From Euryarchaeota archaeon UBA89 (GTDB taxonomy: Archaea; Thermoplasmatota; Poseidoniia; Poseidoniales; Thalassarchaeaceae): a DNA stretch of 6,257 bases. The translations under genes were made by a program, and so were the position numbers. The stretch spans positions 1 to 6,257 of the forward strand of contig DAFS01000033.1 in NCBI GenBank assembly GCA_002495525.1, written 5' to 3'. The notes below the pieces were generated by a model. It saw nothing but the letters and a program-made list of their open reading frames with translations. It did no database searches and was not told where the DNA came from. This document shows, in pieces, positions 1-5,301 of the stretch (the first letter of the stretch is position 1; each line of letters begins with the position of its first letter).

Positions 1-67
1 ACTCGCCACTGCCATATTACCAATACGTATCGGGAGGACTACACATCAAGAAACTGACCCTTCTATG

Positions 68-73
68 AAAAAA
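68..73 (-). terminator. Oligo-T terminator after mrp
   Basis: On the minus strand a run of six T residues lies four bases beyond the TAA stop of the Mrp gene. Archaeal RNA polymerase terminates at such T-runs without needing a hairpin, so this probably ends the mrp transcript. No hairpin is evident. Confidence 0.45.
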
Positions 74-77
74 TCGT

Positions 78-1091
78 TTATGTTATCCGAACCGTTGGAC
101 TGCTTGGAAGTTCCAATGTATCAATCACATTTTCAACAATTTTATCAAAGGCCTCAGCAGTTGCTCCATCAGGTTCTGCTAATATGCGATGAACTCCGTC
201 ATCTCCACCTCTGACAATCCCCGGATCGAAAGGAAGTGAGCCAAGGAACGGAACTGAAAGATTTTCTGCAGCATCTAAGCCTCCACCACTCTTGAATACG
301 TCCAGTGTAACTGACCATTTTCCTTCAGAATCAGAAATAGTTTCTATCATATTACCACTCGGCCCCTTTATTGATACTTTAGTGTCTGAATCAGTAATTC
401 CATTAATTGTATATCCACTCATATTCTCTACAACTCCAATTACAGGAATTGAGATAGTCTTAGCGAAATTAATTGATTTCCTACTATCTAATAAAGCGAC
501 TTCTTGAGGAGTGGTTACAATGATTACTCCGTCAATTGTTGGTAAACTTTGAGAAACAGTTAGTGGTTCATCACTGGTCCCTGGTGGGAAGTCTATAATC
601 AATGCATCAAGTTCACCCCATTCTACGTCGCCAATAAATTGGTTTATTGCGCCTAATTTTATAGGGCCTCGCCAAATTACAGGCTTGTCAGGGTCTTCAA
701 TTAAAAATGCCATAGAAATCACTTTAATTCCATGAGACCCAATAGCAGGATGAATACGGCCATTTTCGACATGTAAATCTGTACCTTCTAAACCTAACAT
801 TTTTGGAACATTAGGACCAGTAATATCAATGTCCATTATTCCAACTTTCTTACCCATTCGAGCTAAGGAAAGAGCCAAACCTGTAGCCACTGTTGATTTA
901 CCAACGCCTCCTTTACCTGACAAGACCATGATCTTATGTTTTATATCCTGATCAATTTTATTTATACGTAATTTCCTTTGCATCTGTTGATAGGCTTGCT
1001 CCATCTGAACTTTTTGTTCAGTTGATGCTTCGGGTTTTTCTGTTTTCTGTTCTGATTTACCATGATGGTGGCTAATCGGAGGTTCTGACAT
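78..1091 (-). CDS. mrp: Mrp/NBP35-family P-loop ATPase, variant without CxxC
   Basis: 337-residue cytosolic ATPase of the Mrp/NBP35/ApbC group (ParA/MinD superfamily), whose known members carry or transfer Fe-S clusters. Seen: a polar, probably helical N-terminus (about 1-50) with an HHH at 8-10; a deviant Walker A, GKGGVGKST, at 59-67; the DIDITGPNVP motif at 87-96; the IWRGP motif at 139-143; a Walker B/switch segment IIDFPPGTSDEP at 165-176 (the family more often has GTGDEP); ENMSG at 222-226; and a C-terminal GGG/PFLG/DP block at 269-290. Family members normally have CPxCG-like cysteines directly after ENMSG. Here that site is replaced by a roughly 40-residue polar, strand-like segment, and the whole protein lacks cysteine. 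I chose the ATG at 1091 (MSEPPISHHH). A TTG at 1121 would add ten residues that include CLVC. The gene is divergent from the 1203 gene. The fold assignment is firm, but an Fe-S role is doubtful for this variant. Confidence 0.9.
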   Translation of the reverse strand: MSEPPISHHHGKSEQKTEKPEASTEQKVQMEQAYQQMQRKLRINKIDQDIKHKIMVLSGKGGVGKSTVATGLALSLARMGKKVGIMDIDITGPNVPKMLGLEGTDLHVENGRIHPAIGSHGIKVISMAFLIEDPDKPVIWRGPIKLGAINQFIGDVEWGELDALIIDFPPGTSDEPLTVSQSLPTIDGVIIVTTPQEVALLDSRKSINFAKTISIPVIGVVENMSGYTINGITDSDTKVSIKGPSGNMIETISDSEGKWSVTLDVFKSGGGLDAAENLSVPFLGSLPFDPGIVRGGDDGVHRILAEPDGATAEAFDKIVENVIDTLELPSSPTVRIT

Positions 1092-1161
1092 GAATGATGC
1101 GCAGACTAAACAATACTTCAACCCTAGTGAAGATAATTTTTACATTTAATTTTAAGAAATT

Positions 1162-1173
1162 ATATACGTATAT
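1162..1173. promoter_or_regulatory. Palindromic TATA element in the divergent promoter
   Basis: ATATACGTATAT is a perfect 12-bp palindrome between the divergent mrp and arsC-like genes. Read rightward, a TATA box here would place transcription start near 1190-1198, giving a very short leader before the ATG at 1203. Read leftward it would start near 1140, giving a leader of about 50 nt to the mrp ATG at 1091. An alternative leftward box is the A/T-rich stretch at about 1144-1156. Function is inferred from position and composition only. Confidence 0.5.
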
Positions 1174-1178
1174 TTGAT

Positions 1179-1193
1179 TAGACATAATGTCTA
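1179..1193. promoter_or_regulatory. Hyphenated palindrome, candidate operator
   Basis: TAGACAT-A-ATGTCTA has two perfect 7-bp inverted arms around one base. It lies just downstream of the TATA element and over the expected transcription start of the arsC-like gene. That is where a dimeric archaeal repressor would block RNA polymerase. The regulator is unknown, and no regulator gene lies in the window. Confidence 0.45.
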
Positions 1194-1202
1194 GGGTATG
1201 AT

Positions 1203-1580
1203 ATGAATCTATTATTTGTCTGTGTGGGAAATACTTGTAGGAGTCAGATGGCTGAAGCTTTAGCAAAGGATATGGGATTTAAAGCACAATCAGCAGGAAC
1301 ACATCCCGGAAGGGAAATTGCTGAAAATGCAGTAAAGGTAATCAATGAACTAGGAATTGAAATGGAAAATCAATTTCCTAAATCTATTGATTCAATAGGA
1401 ACAAGAGGTTATGATAAAATTATCAGTATGGGATGTGGAGTTGAGTGCCCAAATCTTCCAATTTCATATGATTGGGGGTTAGATGACCCTGTAGGTCATG
1501 ATATTAATTTTTATAGAAATACTAGAGATAAAATCCAATCTCTGCTAGAAAAATTGTCTCAAACTCACACCGACGCTTAG
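1203..1580 (+). CDS. arsC: LMW-PTP-fold arsenate reductase-like protein
   Basis: 125-residue cytosolic protein with the fold of low-molecular-weight tyrosine phosphatases and thioredoxin-type arsenate reductases. Seen: the N-terminal P-loop C7-VGNTC-R13-S14 (CX5R, nucleophile C7) following strand NLLFV; SAGTHPG at 30-36; a second cysteine pair C78 and C82 in MGCGVECP; and the WGLDDPVG motif at 91-98, where the aspartates include the expected general acid. The MGCGxxCP plus W-x-L-D-D-P-x-G combination is typical of the ArsC branch, where one Cys shuttles the disulfide after arsenate is reduced to arsenite. It is slightly short for the family (about 130-140). The start is fixed by the conserved N-terminal strand. 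No arsenite pump or arsR is visible, so a phosphatase role or a different substrate remains possible. The tRNA-Gly gene follows 29 bp after the stop. Confidence 0.8.
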   Translation: MNLLFVCVGNTCRSQMAEALAKDMGFKAQSAGTHPGREIAENAVKVINELGIEMENQFPKSIDSIGTRGYDKIISMGCGVECPNLPISYDWGLDDPVGHDINFYRNTRDKIQSLLEKLSQTHTDA

Positions 1581-1584
1581 AAAA
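1577..1584 (+). promoter_or_regulatory. Weak TATA-like box for the tRNA-Gly gene
   Basis: TTAGAAAA, overlapping the stop codon of the arsC-like gene, lies about 29 bases upstream of the tRNA 5' end, at typical archaeal TATA spacing. The match to consensus is poor. Co-transcription with the upstream gene is the alternative. Confidence 0.2.
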
Positions 1585-1587
1585 GTG

Positions 1588-1605
1588 ACTCGGGTTTCCC
1601 GAAGT
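1588..1605 (+). other. Short hairpin between arsC-like gene and tRNA
   Basis: The segment can fold into a stem of TCGGG with CCCGA (1590-1594 and 1598-1602) around a TTT loop. Two further pairs (1588-1605 and 1589-1604) form if A1603 bulges. It fills most of the 29-bp gap between the upstream stop codon and the mature tRNA 5' end. It could separate or process a joint mRNA-tRNA transcript, or be incidental. Confidence 0.3.
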
Positions 1606-1609
1606 TCAG

Positions 1610-1684
1610 ACGAGTGTAGTGTAGTGGTTATCACCGGGCGTTGCCAACGCCTGAACCCGGGTTCAAATCCCGGCACTCGTACCA
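1610..1684 (+). tRNA. tRNA-Gly (anticodon GCC)
   Basis: A full cloverleaf folds by eye. The acceptor stem is 1610-1616 with 1674-1680 (seven Watson-Crick pairs). The D stem is GTG 1619-1621 with CAC 1632-1634, with GG in the loop at 1626-1627. The anticodon stem is 1636-1640 with 1648-1652 (one G-U), with loop TTGCCAA and anticodon GCC at 1643-1645. The variable loop is four bases, and the T stem CCGGG/CCCGG encloses loop TTCAAAT. The discriminator is A1681 and CCA is encoded at 1682-1684. It reads GGC and GGU codons. C2-G71 and anticodon C35/C36 fit glycine identity, but the first pair is A1-U72 rather than the usual G-C. The 3' end lies three bases from the stop codon of the convergent surface-protein gene. 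Confidence 0.97.
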
Positions 1685-1687
1685 TTA

Positions 1688-4600
1688 CTAATCGAAATCA
1701 GAATTACGCAGTATCATTAAGATACCAGTAAAGGATAAACATATCACAATCAATAAACCAATCATAACTAATACTGATTTATTATCTAAAATCCAATTAT
1801 CAGTATTAGATTCCTGATTTTTATCTAGTTTAATTACCAAACTTTGATCGACTAAATCTGTTGTAGAAAGGAAAATATCAGTTCCTCTTACAAAAATTTC
1901 TATCTCACCATTAGGTAAACTTGAACGAGCAAAAATCTCTAGAGAATAAATTCCATCATTGGCGATTTTATCTACACCAATTCCATCGTCTTTCATTAAT
2001 ATCCAGTTATTCGATTCTCCAATAGGTGCCAATCTACCCATTTTCACCTGAACTGAAGATAAACCATCGGGATCAATCATTAATATTTCTAATACTTGGG
2101 ATATAGGATCTCCTGATTGTGGTACTAATACTGTATCTGAAATATCATTACCTCTAACAATTGAATAATTAATTAAAGTTGGAGCTTCATTTTCTATAAT
2201 CAAAATAGATCTAATTTCTTCACCATCTACAAAGGAATTAGTTATTAATCGAGAAGATTCATTTCCATCTGTCAATCTAATGGGGACCAATCTTTCACCT
2301 GGAGCAATACTCGATGGAACCTGAAATTGTCCTACCCATTTTGAGTCTACTAATGAAAGAGGTATTGATTCACCACCAGCACTGATTAATTCTATTGAAA
2401 CAGAACTTACTCCATGACCATCATCTGCTGAAATTGATACATCAACCATATCTCCTCTTTTCACGATATTAGGCATGAAACTAATTGATGACATTATCGG
2501 AGCAGGGTTAAGAATATTAATATCAGAAGAAAATATCACTGTTTCCCAAAAATCTTTAATTTCTATTTCAACTGTTTTATTACCAAACTCAAGACCTTCG
2601 GCATTTATCAGTGATGTCCAAACATCATCATGAATTACACTGTCTCCAAATAATCCTCTATCAGATAGTTCAATATTGCCTAATCCGAATTCTGACATAT
2701 CTACAGACACGGAGACAATATCATTATCTACATCATCTACAAAGATTTCAAGATGAGATTGGCCGCCTTCAGCATACAAAAATCCCTCTCTAAAGTGGAT
2801 TTTTTCTAATATAGGAAGAGTATTTTCTTCAGCAGTAATTATTGATGGTGAACGAATTTTGTCTAAACTCTGAGTCTCATGAAAACTAATCTGACTCTCT
2901 AATAAAGGTAAATTAATTGAACGATTTACTTGATAGAATAATCCTGCCAGTAAGCCTTCATTAATCACACTACCAGATGCTTCTGTATTGTTACCATAAT
3001 CACCTATCCAGTCGATTACATCAACATTATGACCATCAATATTTACTTCCCTGATTTCTTGTACTTGAATAGATAAAATAAGGTCTAAATTCCTAGATAA
3101 GATTATTTCATCTCCAGAAATTAGAACCTCAGGAATTACGCCTGTTTCTTTAGTAATAGGTGATGATTCAAAGGAACTTGCTGATGGTCTTTCAGGTTCT
3201 ACTTGTACCGGAGAATATTCAGGAAAATCATCTGTTCTAGAACCATTATCTTCAATGTATTCATATCTAATCACAGGATTTTCCCAATAAGATTGAGGAA
3301 CTATATATTCATACGTGAGATTATGTTCTGCATTTATTTCTTCATCTACAATCATGAAGACTGAAGATACATTCAGCCAATTCTCATTTCTAATCTTATT
3401 AACCTCAAAGTTATTACCAGTATAATTCCTCTGTGTAACTTTATCCTCGATAAATCGGATAATTCCGAATGAACCTGATACATCTCCATCGTATGTCCCG
3501 TCGACTCTTAATGTATCATGAAGGATAAATCCATTTCTATCTTCGAAATGTAAGTTTTCGACAGTCCCGTTGGTATAGATATATGGGGCTTCTTCTGATA
3601 TTAGGGCATTAAATTCTGCATTACCAATATACTTCAAAAGATGCTCATCTTGTACCCCATTTATCCACAAATCTTTGTATCTAAATTCTTCCAACTCAAG
3701 ATCAATATTTCCATCTGCAAAATCAATAAAACTTGTAGCATCGGCTTCTAAATTTATATTCTGATAATCACGAATACCGTTTGAATCAATAGATTCGAAA
3801 AAGAATGATGAAATATCACCCGAAATAAATATTGAATCATTCTCAGAATTTTCTAATAGTTGCAATACACCATTGCCATCAATTAGTAAATGTTCAGTAT
3901 AACTATCTTGTAACAAAGTACGATTATACAATGCTTCAGTAACATTGACCGAAATATCCAATCCATCCTGGATTGTAAATAAATTTCCTTTACCGCTCAT
4001 TTCGAACTCCTGCCCAACTAATTCTTCATCATAATAAGTCTGATTAAGCCAAACCTTATCTAAATCAAGTTCGATATCCATGTCATCAAAATTAGATAGT
4101 TCAAAACTTCCAAAACCTAATTCATTTGATATTAGACTTGGACCGATTCTTTGTTGCCAACCTCTACCTTCAAAAAATAAATTAGAACGGATTTCAGAGT
4201 TATCTAATACATTATTTTGCCACGTTCTATTACTAGTTACTTCGTGATCAGCAATTGGCTGATTCCAATTAGTAACTCTGATAGATCTACTACAAGATGC
4301 TTCTAAAGTCTCAACCGAAATCTCAATTTCGTCTTTGAAAATAGGTACATCAGGTAGAATAATGTCAATTTCTCCACCTGCTACGACTATATTAGAATTA
4401 AAATTGTCACCAATTGTTTGATTATCGCGTAAATGATTTATTGATGTGTCAACTAAATGAGGTGTAGAACCATTTTCAAAAGAAGGAGAGAATGTGACTA
4501 CATAACGGTGTATTATTATTGGACTGTATGATGAAGAATTATCGTTAATATTCTCAATAGGGACATATGCTACCCCCCAATCTGTAAGAATTTCGCATTC

Positions 4601-4693
4601 AATATTTTCATTTTCTTCTGCTGAAACTAATGATGAGAAACTACTAAACATCAAAACTAAAAAAATCAAAAAAGATTTTTCGACTCTACCCAT
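1688..4693 (-). CDS. Large secreted, membrane-anchored surface protein
   Basis: 1001 residues; no named family recognised. Seen: an N-terminal signal peptide (1-25; basic start, hydrophobic core, cleavage likely after VSA) and one C-terminal transmembrane helix at about 973-995 followed by a short tail (RNSDFD). This fits an extracellular protein anchored at its C-terminus. Residues 27-140 look like a beta domain with C33 and C134, a possible disulfide; the only other cysteine is in the TM helix. Residues about 160-465 are a long strand-rich acidic region. A Pro/Ser-rich link sits near 490-515. Three tandem Ig-like modules occupy about 631-730, 731-835 and 838-955, two with a D-x-G-(x)3-D-(x)4-D loop. 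About twenty N-x-S/T sequons suggest N-glycosylation, and acidic residues clearly outnumber basic ones. It may have a cell-surface, adhesion or binding role, which is inference only. The start ATG is fixed by the signal peptide. No T-run terminator follows the stop; the tRNA gene lies directly beyond. Confidence 0.88.
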   Translation of the reverse strand: MGRVEKSFLIFLVLMFSSFSSLVSAEENENIECEILTDWGVAYVPIENINDNSSSYSPIIIHRYVVTFSPSFENGSTPHLVDTSINHLRDNQTIGDNFNSNIVVAGGEIDIILPDVPIFKDEIEISVETLEASCSRSIRVTNWNQPIADHEVTSNRTWQNNVLDNSEIRSNLFFEGRGWQQRIGPSLISNELGFGSFELSNFDDMDIELDLDKVWLNQTYYDEELVGQEFEMSGKGNLFTIQDGLDISVNVTEALYNRTLLQDSYTEHLLIDGNGVLQLLENSENDSIFISGDISSFFFESIDSNGIRDYQNINLEADATSFIDFADGNIDLELEEFRYKDLWINGVQDEHLLKYIGNAEFNALISEEAPYIYTNGTVENLHFEDRNGFILHDTLRVDGTYDGDVSGSFGIIRFIEDKVTQRNYTGNNFEVNKIRNENWLNVSSVFMIVDEEINAEHNLTYEYIVPQSYWENPVIRYEYIEDNGSRTDDFPEYSPVQVEPERPSASSFESSPITKETGVIPEVLISGDEIILSRNLDLILSIQVQEIREVNIDGHNVDVIDWIGDYGNNTEASGSVINEGLLAGLFYQVNRSINLPLLESQISFHETQSLDKIRSPSIITAEENTLPILEKIHFREGFLYAEGGQSHLEIFVDDVDNDIVSVSVDMSEFGLGNIELSDRGLFGDSVIHDDVWTSLINAEGLEFGNKTVEIEIKDFWETVIFSSDINILNPAPIMSSISFMPNIVKRGDMVDVSISADDGHGVSSVSIELISAGGESIPLSLVDSKWVGQFQVPSSIAPGERLVPIRLTDGNESSRLITNSFVDGEEIRSILIIENEAPTLINYSIVRGNDISDTVLVPQSGDPISQVLEILMIDPDGLSSVQVKMGRLAPIGESNNWILMKDDGIGVDKIANDGIYSLEIFARSSLPNGEIEIFVRGTDIFLSTTDLVDQSLVIKLDKNQESNTDNWILDNKSVLVMIGLLIVICLSFTGILMILRNSDFD

Positions 4694-4745
4694 AACAAAC
4701 TCTAGAGGAATTCACATTTGAAACTTTGCGGTAAATGATTTTTAC

Positions 4746-4752
4746 AATATAT
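4746..4752 (-). promoter_or_regulatory. TATA box for the surface-protein gene
   Basis: ATATATT on the minus strand, in the 71-bp gap upstream of the large gene, lies about 55 bases before its ATG. It would give a leader of roughly 29 nt. Its presence suggests that the surface-protein gene has its own promoter and need not depend on the upstream gene. Assigned by composition and spacing only. Confidence 0.4.
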
Positions 4753-4764
4753 CTAATCAATAAC

Positions 4765-5181
4765 TTAGAATAATGGCTCTTCCCAATCATCTTCCTCTCC
4801 GGATCTCTCTTTCCATAAATTAGCCGGCATATCATCATATATTCCTGCATAAGGATCTGTGTCTTCGACTTTTTTGGCTCGCATCTCCATTGCTGCCAGT
4901 GCAAATGCCTCCGCTGAAGATTTAAATTTCCAATAATGTATCCTCCATTCTCTTCCGTCCCAAAGTGTTGTCTCTTCAGATTCTGTAGTTAGCAAATCAT
5001 AATCTTGTAATTGATAAAATAGATTACGATCATTAGGCTCCAATGCATTGTCAATTATTCGATTTGAAAAACCAAAGAAACCAAGTGCGTGTTCTGCAAT
5101 ACCCTCTGCTACAACTGTTTCCATATCTTCGTCAACTTTACGGCGGATGGCTTGAGTTAATTGTGCAAGTGTCAAACCCAT
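4765..5181 (-). CDS. Conserved archaeal small acidic protein (DUF6015-like?)
   Basis: 138 residues, function unknown. From memory the sequence resembles an archaeal family labelled DUF6015 (opening MGLTL, then FFGF-x-x-RIIDNAL, then TTLWDGREWRIHYW); this is a recollection and was not searched. Seen: an amphipathic N-terminal helix (4-30), FFGFSNRIIDNAL at 35-47, a helix NLFYQLQDYDLL at 53-64 leading into a strand-turn-strand segment TTESEETTLWDGREWRIHYWKF (66-87), then an alanine-rich helix (89-104) and a very acidic, Trp-containing tail. The helix-then-hairpin segment could be winged-helix-like, which is weak inference. No cysteine, signal peptide or membrane segment is present, so it is probably cytosolic. 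I chose ATG 5181 because a GGAG lies eight bases upstream; ATG 5202 would add seven residues (MNIGVGD). It is divergent from the agmatinase-like gene. Confidence 0.82.
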   Translation of the reverse strand: MGLTLAQLTQAIRRKVDEDMETVVAEGIAEHALGFFGFSNRIIDNALEPNDRNLFYQLQDYDLLTTESEETTLWDGREWRIHYWKFKSSAEAFALAAMEMRAKKVEDTDPYAGIYDDMPANLWKERSGEEDDWEEPLF

Positions 5182-5189
5182 ATCTCCGA

Positions 5190-5193
5190 CTCC
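5190..5193 (-). promoter_or_regulatory. Shine-Dalgarno site deciding the 5181 start
   Basis: GGAG on the minus strand ends eight bases before the ATG at 5181, which is good spacing for pairing with the 16S 3' end. It falls inside the seven-residue extension that begins at ATG 5202, so it favours the shorter protein opening MGLTL. A second GGAG lies too close to the ATG (two bases). Confidence 0.45.
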
Positions 5194-5231
5194 AATATTC
5201 ATTCCATGGATGGGTGTGACTTATCAACCAT

Positions 5232-5239
5232 ACTTTATA
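5232..5239 (-). promoter_or_regulatory. TATA box for the small acidic protein gene
   Basis: TATAAAGT on the minus strand would place transcription start near 5210. That leaves a leader of about 29 nt to the ATG at 5181, which includes the GGAG site, or about 8 nt to the ATG at 5202. It is the best TATA match in the 120-bp divergent gap. Confidence 0.5.
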
Positions 5240-5271
5240 CAGATTTCAAATTTGATTTCAATCCCGAAGCC

Positions 5272-5277
5272 ATTAAT
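5272..5277 (+). promoter_or_regulatory. Weak TATA-like box for the agmatinase-like gene
   Basis: ATTAAT centred about 27 bases before the ATG at 5302 fits a leaderless transcript, and no Shine-Dalgarno site precedes that ATG. The consensus match is weak. The CTTTATAC at 5233-5240, read rightward, is an alternative that would give a leader of about 40 nt. Confidence 0.25.
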
Positions 5278-5301
5278 CGAGAGACACTAGTCGTAATCAT
5301 C

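Noticed and set aside
1..77. Possible gene ends at the left edge: a minus-strand ATG at 15 running off the window, and plus-strand frames ending at 57 and 68 or open into the mrp region.
   Set aside because: Fewer than 25 codons are visible in any frame that closes, and none shows a recognisable protein motif or clear signal. Nothing can be supported.
292..507. Plus-strand ORF of 71 codons.
   Set aside because: It is antisense to the mrp gene, whose protein has conserved motifs; no motif or start signal supports the ORF.
1121..1197. Outer 7-bp inverted repeat ACCCTAG (1121-1127) and CTAGGGT (1191-1197) flanking the divergent promoter.
   Set aside because: The arms are short and about 63 bases apart; such a pair is quite likely by chance in this interval, and it is not centred on the TATA palindrome.
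1072..1266. Minus-strand ORF of 64 codons across the divergent promoter.
   Set aside because: It overlaps the starts of two well-supported genes and the promoter, and has no recognisable domain.
2611..2793. Plus-strand ORF of 60 codons with many histidines.
   Set aside because: It is antisense to the surface-protein reading frame; the His-rich composition comes from reading Asp/Asn-rich codons on the other strand.
4731..4745. A/T-rich inverted repeat GTAAA/TTTAC in the gap before the surface-protein gene.
   Set aside because: The 5-bp A/T stem is too weak for a terminator or operator, and there is no T-run in the right orientation.
4686..4904. Minus-strand ORF of 72 codons bridging the small protein and the surface-protein start.
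   Set aside because: It is a shifted frame within the 4765 gene that runs through the intergenic region; the correct frame has a conserved-looking protein and a good start.
5161..5301. N-terminal extension of the agmatinase-like protein to 358 residues.
   Set aside because: It starts at TTG, overlaps the divergent gene, and its sequence has no family similarity; homology begins just after the ATG at 5302.
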